Shown here: positions 47,719-56,628 of the stretch, one piece after another
Layout of the letters: the number at the start of each line of letters is the position of its first letter
Position numbering within the stretch: position 1 is the stretch's first letter
Assembly (NCBI RefSeq): GCF_002959855.1
Contig: NZ_PPDB01000007.1
Location: 372,001 to 436,000 of the forward strand
Length of the DNA stretch: 64,000 nt
Origin: Veillonella denticariosi JCM 15641
GTDB taxonomy: Bacteria; Bacillota; Negativicutes; Veillonellales; Veillonellaceae
Reading direction: 5' to 3'
Notes under the pieces: model-generated
Told to the model about the DNA's origin: nothing
Databases searched by the model: none
What the model saw: only the letters and a program-made list of their open reading frames with translations
Translations under genes and position numbers: made by a program

Positions 47719-50166
47719 TTACACAGTCACAAGAAGTTCGTCACCTTTCGCATCAGCCTTGATGGTCGTACCTTCCACAGCTTCACCTTTCAAGATAAGG
47801 TCGGATACAGGATCCTCAATCAAACGTTGAATAGCACGTTTCAAAGGACGGGCACCCATAGCGAAATCGGAACCTTCTTTCACGAGTAATTTCATCGCTT
47901 CCGGTGTAATATCCAAATGTAAATCGCGTTCTTCCAGACGTTTTATAACACTGCTCATCAAAATCGTAACAATGTGTTCCAAATCGGATTCTGTCAATGG
48001 ATGGAATACAATCATTTCATCGATACGATTCAGGAATTCCGGTCTGAAATGACGTTTTACCGCATCTAGAACAGCCTTCTTAGCTTCCTCAAAGTCAATC
48101 GGTTTCTTTTCATTTACCACGGCATCCGTTTTCTTTGCCGCCAAGAATCCCAATTCCGGAGAATCCTTCTGTAACGCTTTAGCCCCCAAGTTACTTGTCA
48201 TGATGATAACGGTATTTCTAAAGTCTACTGTACGACCTTGACTATCTGTAAGTCGACCGTCATCAAGAACCTGTAACAAGATATTGAAAAAGTCCGCATG
48301 AGCTTTTTCTACTTCATCGAGCAAGATGACACTATATGGTTTACGACGGACGGCATCAGTCAATTGACCGCCTTCTTCATATCCCACATATCCCGGAGGC
48401 GCACCGACTAAGCGCGATACGGTATGTTTTTCCATATATTCTGACATATCAAGTCGAATCATGGCTGATTCATCCCCGAATAACGACGCCGCCAAAGCCC
48501 TCGCCAATTCGGTTTTACCAACGCCCGTAGGACCTAAGAATAAGAAGGAACCGATAGGACGTTTCGAATCTTTGAGACCCGCTCTCGCACGACGTACAGC
48601 CTTAGCTACAGCTGTAACCGCATCGTTCTGACCCACAACGCGTTTATGAAGTTCATCCTCCAAATGAAGTAAGGTTTGCGACTCTTCTTCCGCAATTTTT
48701 GAAACGGGAATACCCGTCCATTGCGCTACTACAGCCGCAATATCTTCTTCTGTAACAACTAGTTTCTTGTCGCTCGTCTCTTTAGCTTCCGATTTCTTAT
48801 CATCGATTTCCTTTGCAATGCGTTGTTCTTCATCGCGAAGCTTGGCAGCCTTTTCAAAATCCTGCGCCGTTACAGCCGCTTCTTTTTCCTTCTTTACATT
48901 GTTAAGCTGATCTTCCAAAGCCTTGACATCAGGAGCCGCGGAGAATACCTTCATACGCACCTTGGATGCCGCTTCATCAACCACATCAATGGCTTTATCC
49001 GGTAAGAAACGATCCGTAATATATCGACTCGATAATGTAACGGCTGCTTCCAAAGCTTCATCGGTAATCTTAGCCTTATGGAATGCTTCATAGCGATCCC
49101 GTAAACCCTTTAAGATTTCCAAAGCATCCTCTTCAGACGGTTCTCCCACCTGAACAGGTTGGAAACGACGTTCTAAAGCCGCATCCTTTTCAATATGTTT
49201 CTTATATTCATCGAGCGTTGTGGCACCGATAACCTGGAACTCACCTCGTGCCAAGGCCGGCTTTAAAATATTCGCCGCATCCATAGCGCCTTCACTTGCA
49301 CCGGCACCGACCAAGGTATGAATTTCATCGATGAAGACAATCATGTCATCATGTTTTTGGACCTCATCGATAGCCTTTTTCAACCGTTCTTCAAATTCAC
49401 CTCGGTATTTTGCGCCTGCGAGCATGGCACTGATACTAAGAGAAATGATCCGTTTATTACGCAAAATTTCAGGCACATTACCATTCACGATACGTTGTGC
49501 CAACCCTTCAGCAATCGCCGTTTTACCTACGCCCGGTTCACCGATAAGGACAGGGTTATTTTTGGTTCTGCGACTAAGAATTTGAATGACACGTTGAATT
49601 TCTTTATCACGTCCGATAACAGGATCGATTTTACCTTGTTTTGCCGACTCATTAAGATCTGTGGCAAAATCGGCTAAATCACCAAGTTGACCATTACTAT
49701 TAGATCCATCTTGACCACCCGGTTCACCGTTTTGTGAAGAGCCGAGAATTTTGCGAATAGCATCAACCACATCATTGTTACGGATATTCATATCCCGCAG
49801 GATGGCGATACCTACACCGCCGCCATCGCTGAGTAAACCCAACAGAATATGTTCCGTCCCAACATAGTTATGATTCATGCGATTCGCCACTTCAATGGCA
49901 AGTTCCAACACATGTTTAACACGAGGTGTCATATATACGGAATTAGGCTCTTTATTTCCGCGTCCCACTTGTTCGACTACGTCTTCAAGTACATCCTCCG
50001 TCGTTACACCTAAATCGTTAAGCGCTTTTGCGGCAACACCGTTTTTCACCTTCGTAAGGCCTACGAGTATATGTTCTGTTCCCACATAATCGTGGCCTAA
50101 TTCCAAGGCTGCTTCCTGAGCGAAGGAAAGAACCCGTTGTGCATCATCCGTAAAACGTTGCATCAT
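47719..50166 (-). CDS. clpC: ClpC AAA+ ATPase (Hsp100), CtsR-regulon chaperone/protease subunit
   Basis: ClpC unfolds substrates for ClpP. The 815 residues show two N-terminal Clp repeats (residues 5-140), AAA-1 with [16 protein letters not shown], a coiled-coil middle domain containing a UVR-like motif ([18 protein letters not shown]), and AAA-2 with [17 protein letters not shown]. Downstream loops and the C-terminal D2-small domain are complete. The ATG at 50166 ([10 protein letters not shown]) follows GAGGTGA. It is the last gene of the ctsR-mcsA-mcsB-clpC series, but a 208-base gap separates it from mcsB. Confidence 0.96.
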   Translation of the reverse strand: MMQRFTDDAQRVLSFAQEAALELGHDYVGTEHILVGLTKVKNGVAAKALNDLGVTTEDVLEDVVEQVGRGNKEPNSVYMTPRVKHVLELAIEVANRMNHNYVGTEHILLGLLSDGGGVGIAILRDMNIRNNDVVDAIRKILGSSQNGEPGGQDGSNSNGQLGDLADFATDLNESAKQGKIDPVIGRDKEIQRVIQILSRRTKNNPVLIGEPGVGKTAIAEGLAQRIVNGNVPEILRNKRIISLSISAMLAGAKYRGEFEERLKKAIDEVQKHDDMIVFIDEIHTLVGAGASEGAMDAANILKPALARGEFQVIGATTLDEYKKHIEKDAALERRFQPVQVGEPSEEDALEILKGLRDRYEAFHKAKITDEALEAAVTLSSRYITDRFLPDKAIDVVDEAASKVRMKVFSAAPDVKALEDQLNNVKKEKEAAVTAQDFEKAAKLRDEEQRIAKEIDDKKSEAKETSDKKLVVTEEDIAAVVAQWTGIPVSKIAEEESQTLLHLEDELHKRVVGQNDAVTAVAKAVRRARAGLKDSKRPIGSFLFLGPTGVGKTELARALAASLFGDESAMIRLDMSEYMEKHTVSRLVGAPPGYVGYEEGGQLTDAVRRKPYSVILLDEVEKAHADFFNILLQVLDDGRLTDSQGRTVDFRNTVIIMTSNLGAKALQKDSPELGFLAAKKTDAVVNEKKPIDFEEAKKAVLDAVKRHFRPEFLNRIDEMIVFHPLTESDLEHIVTILMSSVIKRLEERDLHLDITPEAMKLLVKEGSDFAMGARPLKRAIQRLIEDPVSDLILKGEAVEGTTIKADAKGDELLVTV

Positions 50167-50285
50167 AAATATCACCTCATCAATCATTTTTAATCTAACA
50201 TTCTCTTTATAAATGTATCATCCCAAACTTAATGGAGATTTCTCATGCCTATTCGGCATACATCTATAGAAACGATAATGTTAAC

Positions 50286-50305
50286 GATGAACATCGATGA
50301 ACATC
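50286..50305. repeat. Two 10-base direct repeats in the mcsB-clpC gap
   Basis: GATGAACATC occurs twice head-to-tail. Each copy is itself nearly palindromic. Further right, ATTCTGTA also occurs twice (about 50320-50350). No gene is seen in this 208-base gap; the repeats may mark a protein-binding site for a clpC-specific promoter. Confidence 0.4.
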
Positions 50306-50374
50306 ATCGATATACAAATTATTCTGTATATTATATTATTCTGTACGTCATTTATATTATTTCCATACATTTTA

Positions 50375-51436
50375 TTATTGTGAAAGTTTCTGTCTAATCA
50401 CCTTAGCCCGGTAACTATCACGTTCTAAATCACTTAATTCTTCACTGCCCGCATATTTACAGAGAAAATTGGGACGTGTAATCGCTACTAATTCATTAAA
50501 CGTATCGTTCCCCCAATCAGGTAGAATGCCTAAATCGACACCTAATTGAATATCGCTGAGCTTGGTTAAAGCCTCCTTACCGCTGACCCGTCGCGCATAT
50601 TGCAGAACGCCATATGAACGCCATAGCACATCCTCTAAGGATTCTTTATCATTATGTATCAGCGCTTGACGGGATTTACGTTCTTCCGCAATGATCCCCT
50701 CCACAATTTTTAAAAGCTGTTCAATAGTGGATTCTTCACTGATCCCCATCGTACGTTGATTAGAAATCTGGTAGATATTACCTAATGCATCGGAACCTTC
50801 ACCATAAAGGCCTCGTACGGAGTACCCCAACTGAACGATACTTCGCACAAGACGCGTAATACGTCCGGACATGGTTAACGCCGGTAAATGCAGCATAACG
50901 GAAGCCCGTAAGCCGGTCCCCACGTTCGTAGGACACGCCGTCAAGTAACCGAAACGTTCATCAAACGCATAGGGATGTTTTGCCTCGATGGCTTTATCGA
51001 TTTGTACAGCATGATCATAAGCCTGTTGTAAACTCAAGCCCGGAGCCATAGATTGAATCCGTAAGTGATCTTCCTCATTAACCATAATAACGATAGAAGC
51101 ATCATCGGAAACTACTAAGCTACGATAGGGTAACTTTTCTTCTAAAGCGGGACTCATTAAATGCTTTTCAACCAGCACAGCTCGCTCATACTGACTCAAC
51201 TGTTCAAGGCTGATATTGGAATATTGATGTCCATCGGCATCTTTCAAAGGCTGTAACAAACCGCGTGAAATGGCATTAACCTTTTCTAAAGATACTTGGT
51301 CGTTGCGATTTGTAAATAATAAGCCGTCAAAATTTCTCGCAAACCTAATCCGGCTGGATATAACGATATGATCCGACTCCTTAGAATCATGACGTAACCA
51401 TTGACTTAACGGAGAGTCTAATATAGTATCTATCAT
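50375..51436 (-). CDS. mcsB: Protein-arginine kinase McsB
   Basis: McsB phosphorylates arginines in CtsR and in aggregated proteins, marking them for ClpCP. The 353-residue protein has the guanido-kinase fold with IVISSRIRFARN, the YLTACPTNVGTGLRASVMLHLPAL nucleotide block and RGLYGEGSDALGNIYQISNQ. The N-terminal guanido-binding domain of eukaryotic kinases is absent, as expected. It follows mcsA by 11 bases. Confidence 0.96.
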   Translation of the reverse strand: MIDTILDSPLSQWLRHDSKESDHIVISSRIRFARNFDGLLFTNRNDQVSLEKVNAISRGLLQPLKDADGHQYSNISLEQLSQYERAVLVEKHLMSPALEEKLPYRSLVVSDDASIVIMVNEEDHLRIQSMAPGLSLQQAYDHAVQIDKAIEAKHPYAFDERFGYLTACPTNVGTGLRASVMLHLPALTMSGRITRLVRSIVQLGYSVRGLYGEGSDALGNIYQISNQRTMGISEESTIEQLLKIVEGIIAEERKSRQALIHNDKESLEDVLWRSYGVLQYARRVSGKEALTKLSDIQLGVDLGILPDWGNDTFNELVAITRPNFLCKYAGSEELSDLERDSYRAKVIRQKLSQ

Positions 51437-51447
51437 AATGTCTTTCC

Positions 51448-51987
51448 TTATTCCTTATGTCCATCAATAATGTTTTCCAAATTTTTAATTTTATCCCGCA
51501 ATACGGCTGCTTCTTCGAAGTTTTCCGCTTGCACTGCATTATCCAGTTGGGGACGCAATCGCTTAACTTCATGTTTAGCCTTGAATACATTTGTCCCCCG
51601 ACTAGGCACGAATCCCTCATAATCGGAACTGCCCTGCAGACGTCGTAACAACGGTTCAATTTCATCACTAAACGTGTCATAACATTGCCCACAGCCGAAT
51701 TTACCGACGTGATTGAATTCATCATATGTAATACCGCATTGAGGACAGCGCTTTGACTGATGTGATTTCAACAAATTGTCAGGATATACCATATTCTTAA
51801 AGAAATCATTCGTAAAGAAACTGTTATCCCACATATCATTCATAAACGAGCTATATGGAGATAATTTACCTTCCTGTTGTAACTCATTAGCACACGAACT
51901 GCATAAATGCTGTTCTGTTTTTTTATTATTTATGATATTTGTCATATGAACAGTAGCTTCATTTTTTTTACAATGATCGCATAACAT
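51448..51987 (-). CDS. mcsA: McsA, zinc-binding activator of McsB
   Basis: The 179-residue protein has four CxxC pairs (CDHC, CSSC, CPQC, CGQC) forming zinc-binding modules. It also has a C-terminal UVR domain (LDNAVQAENFEEAAVLRDKI). McsA stimulates McsB kinase activity and links to CtsR. It lies between ctsR (6-base gap) and mcsB. Confidence 0.94.
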   Translation of the reverse strand: MLCDHCKKNEATVHMTNIINNKKTEQHLCSSCANELQQEGKLSPYSSFMNDMWDNSFFTNDFFKNMVYPDNLLKSHQSKRCPQCGITYDEFNHVGKFGCGQCYDTFSDEIEPLLRRLQGSSDYEGFVPSRGTNVFKAKHEVKRLRPQLDNAVQAENFEEAAVLRDKIKNLENIIDGHKE

Positions 51988-51993
51988 AGATCA

Positions 51994-52473
51994 TCACTCC
52001 TTCCGCAATGCGTCCACCATGGTGGCGTACAATTGACGAATTGCTTCATTTCTATTTTCAATATCCACATGCTCAATCAATGTGGCAAAGGAATTATGCA
52101 TAATCTGCGCTTCTCGATTCGTAATCTTATTCGCCTGAAGTAATTGAAACAAAGACTGATCTACATCGCGTATATCGATCAAGCGTTCCACTGTATTAGG
52201 ACCTTCATAGATACGATATGTCGTTACGGCCGGCAACGAATCCGATTGGTTCTGATTTAGTTTTGTGATGCGTATGTAACCGCCTAAACCGCGTCTCGAT
52301 TCGACATCGAAGCCTCGTTCATTGGAAAATCGGGTACTCAACACATAACTGATCTGAGATGGTGCGCAATTCAGTTCATCGGCCAACTCATTTCGTTTTA
52401 AAATCAGCTTTTCTTGTTCCTGTCTCATTTTTTCCAATATAAATTTTTCTATTTTATCAGCTATCATACTCAT
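51994..52473 (-). CDS. ctsR: CtsR, class III stress-gene repressor
   Basis: The 159-residue repressor has the N-terminal winged helix (DKIEKFILEKM... KRNELADELNCAPSQISYVLSTRF), the wing RRGLGGYIRI with the conserved glycine-rich thermosensing loop, and a C-terminal dimerisation domain that binds McsB/ClpC. It would repress its own operon. The first codon used is the ATG giving MSMIADKIEKF. The promoter upstream contains tandem RGTCAAA heptads. Confidence 0.95.
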   Translation of the reverse strand: MSMIADKIEKFILEKMRQEQEKLILKRNELADELNCAPSQISYVLSTRFSNERGFDVESRRGLGGYIRITKLNQNQSDSLPAVTTYRIYEGPNTVERLIDIRDVDQSLFQLLQANKITNREAQIMHNSFATLIEHVDIENRNEAIRQLYATMVDALRKE

Positions 52474-52514
52474 TTATAACACCTCTTTGTCCTTTTGCTC
52501 TTTATGATAACTCT

Positions 52515-52543
52515 ATTATATTTGACTATTTGACCTTTGTCAA
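52515..52543 (-). promoter_or_regulatory. ctsR promoter with tandem CtsR-like heptads
   Basis: TTGACA (52543-52538) and TATAAT (52520-52515) have a 17-base spacer. That spacer contains GGTCAAA and AGTCAAA separated by one base (52535-52521). The CtsR consensus is RGTCAAA-NAN-RGTCAAA with three bases between heptads, so the spacing here is atypical. Binding inside the spacer would block the polymerase. Confidence 0.7.
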
Positions 52544-52560
52544 TAAAGGTCAGATATTTT

Positions 52561-52590
52561 TTGACCTTCTATATTAAATAGACTTATACA
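52561..52590 (+). promoter_or_regulatory. Candidate promoter of the AdoMetDC-like gene
   Basis: TTGACC (52561-52566) and TATACA (52585-52590) are separated by 18 bases. The -35 box is part of another RGTCAAA heptad (AGGTCAAA on the minus strand), placing it within the same CtsR-like region. An alternative -10, TATAAT, lies at 52602-52607. Confidence 0.45.
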
Positions 52591-52638
52591 GAAATAATAT
52601 GTATAATATATGAGATATATTTTGAAAGAAGGTGTACC

Positions 52639-53145
52639 ATGGCAGAAGCATTAGGACAAGAACTATTAATTGATTTATATTCCTGTGATGAAGATGCAAT
52701 CTCATCAGCAACCTCTGTACAGGAAAGCGTAGCCAGCGCATTTGATCTGGCGGATATCGATGTGGATGAAATCAGTTGTCAGGTTATGGATGAAGAAATT
52801 GCCCTTCTTTCTGTGGCACCTAATTTTCATTTTACCTTGCATACCTATCCTGCATTGGGCTATGTAGCCGTAGATTTATATTCATTTGAACAATCTTTGC
52901 CACTCACGCTGATCATGAAGGCATTGCGTAAATCTTTCAGAGCGGAAAAGGTCAAGGCGACCAGTGTGCAACGCGGAGATTTCGGCAACGAACGAGATAT
53001 GAAACCTCGTCGGAAAACCAAAATCACCACCCTGGGCCGAGTATCACGCACGCGTATTCAATTAAAGCAAACCGGCGGAAAGCTAAAAAAACAAAGCGCT
53101 AAGATGATAAAAACCATCGCCAAGAAAAGCGGATTACATAAATAA
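52639..53145 (+). CDS. AdoMet decarboxylase (SpeD/SpeH)-like protein lacking catalytic Ser and Cys, with basic tail
   Basis: The 168-residue protein aligns along residues 1-115 with bacterial S-adenosylmethionine decarboxylase. It starts MAEALGQELLIDLYSCD, has HFTLHTYPALGYVAVDLYSF in the active-site region and ends the core with RAEKVKATSVQRG. The pyruvoyl-forming serine (63) is Phe, its preceding Glu is Asn, and the catalytic Cys (83) is Phe; His68 remains. It therefore should not self-cleave or decarboxylate. The tail (residues about 117-168) is rich in K and R and may bind nucleic acid or membranes. GAAGGTG precedes the ATG. It is the only plus-strand gene, divergent from ctsR. Confidence 0.82.
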   Translation: MAEALGQELLIDLYSCDEDAISSATSVQESVASAFDLADIDVDEISCQVMDEEIALLSVAPNFHFTLHTYPALGYVAVDLYSFEQSLPLTLIMKALRKSFRAEKVKATSVQRGDFGNERDMKPRRKTKITTLGRVSRTRIQLKQTGGKLKKQSAKMIKTIAKKSGLHK

Positions 53146-53162
53146 ATATCGTTTCAATATAC

Positions 53163-53205
53163 AAAAAGAGATTGCTACCCAAAAGGTAACAATCTCTTTT
53201 CTTTT
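53163..53205. terminator. Bidirectional Rho-independent terminator between convergent genes
   Basis: AAAAGAGATTG...TACC and GGTA...CAATCTCTTTT arms form a hairpin. T tracts follow on both strands (TTTTCTTTTT on plus, TTTTTGTAT on minus), serving the AdoMetDC-like gene and the HAD gene. Confidence 0.88.
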
Positions 53206-53208
53206 TAC

Positions 53209-53892
53209 TTATCTACGCACAAGCATCTCTTCCAGATCAAGTACTTGCGCGATTTCATCTACATCATCACAGAGATATTCCGCATCTGCTTCTTTCAGTT
53301 CCGTTTCCGTACCGTAACCGTAAGTGACACCGATAGAAATACAACCAAATTCATTAGCTGCTTCAATATCGTATTTTCTATCACCTACCATGAACACCAG
53401 TCGACGACCATTTGTATCTGTTAGCGGATTACCGCAAAGAGCAAGAGCCTTTTCGAGAATCTCTTTCTTATGCAATAAACCGGATTCGTAATCAGCACCG
53501 ACAATCACATCAAAGTAAGGTGTTAATTCAAAATGATCTAATATCTCTTTTGCAAAATGTTCCGGTTTTGCCGTAGCCAGAACGATGGTATATTGTTCCG
53601 CCTGACATTTAGCAAGCAAATCTACAATATTGGGATACACCTTATTTTCAAACTTACCAATTGTACCATAGCGTTCACGAAACTTCTTATATGTTTCTTC
53701 AGCCTGCTCATAAGTTAGTCCACAATGTTCCTGAAAAGAATCTACCAACGGCGGTCCCAAAAACAGAAGTAATGTTTGCTCATCCGGGATCGGATAACCG
53801 AAATGGTTTAATGCAAATTTGACACTTGTTAGAATCCCTTCCTGAGAGTCCGTCAATGTCCCATCTAAATCAAACAATATCGTCTTCTTCAT
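53209..53892 (-). CDS. HAD-family hydrolase (phosphoglycolate-phosphatase-like)
   Basis: The 227-residue protein has motif I FDLDGTLTDS, motif II LATAKPEHF, a lysine at LLHKKEIL and motif IV MVGDRKYDIEAANEFG. A four-helix C1 cap lies between motifs I and II, as in Gph/PpaX-type phosphatases. The substrate is not determined. It follows sufU by 1 base, so it is probably the last gene of the suf operon; a role in Fe-S assembly is not implied by the family. Confidence 0.88.
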   Translation of the reverse strand: MKKTILFDLDGTLTDSQEGILTSVKFALNHFGYPIPDEQTLLLFLGPPLVDSFQEHCGLTYEQAEETYKKFRERYGTIGKFENKVYPNIVDLLAKCQAEQYTIVLATAKPEHFAKEILDHFELTPYFDVIVGADYESGLLHKKEILEKALALCGNPLTDTNGRRLVFMVGDRKYDIEAANEFGCISIGVTYGYGTETELKEADAEYLCDDVDEIAQVLDLEEMLVRR

Positions 53893-53893
53893 A

Positions 53894-54319
53894 TTATTTC
53901 TTCAGAGCCTCTTTTAATGTATGCCATGCAAGAACAGCACATTTAACGCGTGCCGGCATATTAGAAATATTTTGCAATGCCATCGCATCTTCTAATTCTT
54001 CCAACTCATTTTCATCGGTCACTTCTTTTTTTATCATGCCCAAGAAAATTTCTACCAACCGTAATGCTTCCTCTACAGATTTACCTTTGATAATATCAAT
54101 CATCATTGATGCGGAAGCCTGACTGATTGCACAACCGGAGCCCGTATAGGCCGCATCTTTAATGATGCCATCCTCTACATTGATCTGCAGTGTTAAATCA
54201 TCACCGCAACTTGGGTTATGCCCATGCTCGGATGTTGTAAATTTAGATAATTCACGTTTATTACGCTTATCCTGATTATGTTCCAAAATAAGTTCCGTAT
54301 AGAGTTGATCCATTTCCAT
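53894..54319 (-). CDS. sufU: SufU, zinc-dependent sulfur-transfer protein for SufS
   Basis: The 141-residue IscU-fold protein has the SufU ligands in GHNPSCGDDLTL (Cys, Asp), GSGCAISQASASMM (Cys) and RVKCAVLAWHTLKEAL (Cys). The insertion between the second and third ligand blocks is typical of SufU versus IscU. It takes persulfide sulfur from SufS. AGGAG lies 9 bases before the ATG. It follows sufS by 12 bases. Confidence 0.94.
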   Translation of the reverse strand: MEMDQLYTELILEHNQDKRNKRELSKFTTSEHGHNPSCGDDLTLQINVEDGIIKDAAYTGSGCAISQASASMMIDIIKGKSVEEALRLVEIFLGMIKKEVTDENELEELEDAMALQNISNMPARVKCAVLAWHTLKEALKK

Positions 54320-54331
54320 TGATCGCTTCTC

Positions 54332-55561
54332 CTAATCTTTAAAGCCCATGACTGAACGAACAGTCTTCAATACGTCAAGGAAAGCATCCAAATCTTCCTT
54401 ACGCGTATACAAGTACATACTTAGCCGTGTGGATGCGGACACGTTATAGAATGCGCCCAAAGGTTGTGCACAATGATGACCGGAACGTACGCAAATTCCC
54501 TTTGAATCCAGAATAGTTGCTACATCATGAGGATGCACATCATCTACGGTGAAAGCAATTACACCGTGTTTTTCTTTAGGATTTTGGGATCCGATTACAT
54601 GAACATGAGGTAATTCCACAATCTTAGGTAAGATATAGGAAACCAATTCCTCTTCATAAGCCTCGATAGCATCCATACCGAAGGATTCAAGATAATCAAT
54701 GGCGGCATGAAGTGACACCGCGCCGTCCGCATTCGGTGTGCCGGCTTCAAACTTATAAGGTAATTCATTAAATGTCGTAGTCTGCTCTTTTACATACTCA
54801 ATCATGTCCCCGCCCAAAAGGAATGGAGGCATCGCTTCCAACAGATCACGCTTGCCGTATAATACACCAATGCCTTGAGAGGCACACATCTTATGTCCTG
54901 AAAATACAAAGAAATCGCAATCTAACGCTTGTACATCGATTTTCTTATGCGGTGTGGATTGTGCCCCGTCAAGGACGACAACAGCCCCGACCGAATGGGC
55001 TTTCTCCGTCAATTCTTTCACAGGAAACTCCATACCGAGCACATTACTTATATGCGCAAAAGCAACGATTTTAGTGGTTTCATCAATCTTATCGATTTCA
55101 CCATCCTTTAAATGTCCGCTTTCATCAAGATACATATATTCCAATGTAGCCCCTGTCTGTTCGGCCACATATTGCCATGTAACGAGATTAGCATGATGCT
55201 CCGCAACGGTAATGATGATTTTATCACCTTTTTTTACATTATGAAGGCCGTAACTGTGGGCAATCAAGTTCATCGATTCCGTACTATTGCGGGTAAAAAT
55301 GACCTCTTCCCGTTCACGGGCATTGATGAATTCCACCACTCGATCACGAGCATTCTCATAAGCTTCGGATGCTTCGATAGCCAAAATATGAGAACCGCGA
55401 TGAGGGTTACCGTTATGCTGTGTCATGTGTTCAACAATACGGTCCACTACAACTTGTGGAATTTGTGCGGTCGCACCGCTATCTAAATAAATGACGCGGT
55501 GTCCATTATGCTCTTTATGTAATATAGGAAAATCTTTATATGCTTCTGCAATAGGTCTCAT
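54332..55561 (-). CDS. sufS: Cysteine desulfurase SufS
   Basis: A PLP enzyme mobilising sulfur from cysteine. The 409 residues have the PLP-binding Lys in FVFSGHKMCASQGIGVLYG, the substrate His region VAEHHANLVTW and the persulfide Cys in CVRSGHHCAQPLG. The length fits group II desulfurases. AGAGG precedes the ATG at 55561. It partners with SufU next to it. Confidence 0.96.
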   Translation of the reverse strand: MRPIAEAYKDFPILHKEHNGHRVIYLDSGATAQIPQVVVDRIVEHMTQHNGNPHRGSHILAIEASEAYENARDRVVEFINAREREEVIFTRNSTESMNLIAHSYGLHNVKKGDKIIITVAEHHANLVTWQYVAEQTGATLEYMYLDESGHLKDGEIDKIDETTKIVAFAHISNVLGMEFPVKELTEKAHSVGAVVVLDGAQSTPHKKIDVQALDCDFFVFSGHKMCASQGIGVLYGKRDLLEAMPPFLLGGDMIEYVKEQTTTFNELPYKFEAGTPNADGAVSLHAAIDYLESFGMDAIEAYEEELVSYILPKIVELPHVHVIGSQNPKEKHGVIAFTVDDVHPHDVATILDSKGICVRSGHHCAQPLGAFYNVSASTRLSMYLYTRKEDLDAFLDVLKTVRSVMGFKD

Positions 55562-55572
55562 AAAACGCCTCT

Positions 55573-56619
55573 TTAAATTTTATTACGTACAGCCGCTAAT
55601 GCCGCTTCTTCAATCGCTTCATCACCAATACGGTCTATAATCGGACGAATCATAGATTCTACGATGATATGCTTCGCTTCAGTTTCACTAAAACCGCGAC
55701 TCATAAGATAGAACAATTTATTATGGTCGATTTGACCTGCACTCGCCGCATGATTACCAACTACATTATCTTCTTTACACAACAAGAGCGGCAAAGAAAC
55801 CGATTTTACAGTCGGATCTAACAATAAGCATGTATCTTCTTCCGCACCTTCAGATGCAGTGGCTCCATTAAGGAAATCCAGTGTGCCGCGGAATGATTTT
55901 TTAGCATTACCGCTGAGGGCACCTAAATTATGAATATCGCTGAAAGATTTCTTGCCGCCATGGCTCATCACCATGGCAATATCGAATTTCTGCTCTTTAT
56001 TACCAAGATAAGCAATATCGTGAACGATGTGAGATTCCTGTCCCACTAAATCATGATAGTAATTCAAGAAGTTTTCACTGCCGCCGATTTCGATATTGAT
56101 ATATTCCACATCGGCTCGGTCTTCTAATTTAGTATAGCGATGTTCGATATGTTGTACATGTTCAGGTAAAAGATTCACCTTTTTCACTACAACCTTAGCG
56201 GAGTCTTTTACATCATATTCACTCAAGTAGCTAATATTTGTCAACTCATGGCCGGAACCGGTTACATAAAATTGAACTTCTAATTCAGCGCCGTTTTCGA
56301 CGATAAACTGAAAGCGATTCGCCACGCGTTGAGATGCATCGATACGAATACCCACAAGCTCTTTAGCATTTGCAGGAATATGAATAGCATACCCTTCCGC
56401 GTTATCGACTAGTTCCTGTACCGCTTCTCGATTAGCACCTTCATAAGAACCATTCATCAATGGTGTTCCTTTTGACAGTGGTGAAAGTATATTTTTATTC
56501 GCCTCTACAGCGATCGATTGTACAGCTTTGTCTTCTCCCGCCAAAGATCCTACAGTATGATTGACGCGCAACCATCTGAATGTCGGTCTAGGGAGTACAT
56601 TAAATAGTAATTCGCTCAT
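55573..56619 (-). CDS. sufD: Fe-S assembly scaffold subunit SufD
   Basis: The 348-residue SufBD-family protein has a beta-helix core and the C-terminal block EEDTCLLLDPTVKSVSLPLLLCKEDNVVGNHAASAGQIDHNKLFYLMSRG. The HAASAG and DHNKLFYLMSRGFSE segments are typical. SufD pairs with SufB and SufC to build clusters. It lies 9 bases after sufB and 11 before sufS. Confidence 0.93.
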   Translation of the reverse strand: MSELLFNVLPRPTFRWLRVNHTVGSLAGEDKAVQSIAVEANKNILSPLSKGTPLMNGSYEGANREAVQELVDNAEGYAIHIPANAKELVGIRIDASQRVANRFQFIVENGAELEVQFYVTGSGHELTNISYLSEYDVKDSAKVVVKKVNLLPEHVQHIEHRYTKLEDRADVEYINIEIGGSENFLNYYHDLVGQESHIVHDIAYLGNKEQKFDIAMVMSHGGKKSFSDIHNLGALSGNAKKSFRGTLDFLNGATASEGAEEDTCLLLDPTVKSVSLPLLLCKEDNVVGNHAASAGQIDHNKLFYLMSRGFSETEAKHIIVESMIRPIIDRIGDEAIEEAALAAVRNKI

Positions 56620-56628
56620 AATTCCTCC

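Noticed and set aside
53209-53892. HAD gene considered as a dedicated Fe-S assembly factor
   Set aside because: Only its position at the end of the suf operon supports it; the motifs are those of general small-molecule phosphatases.
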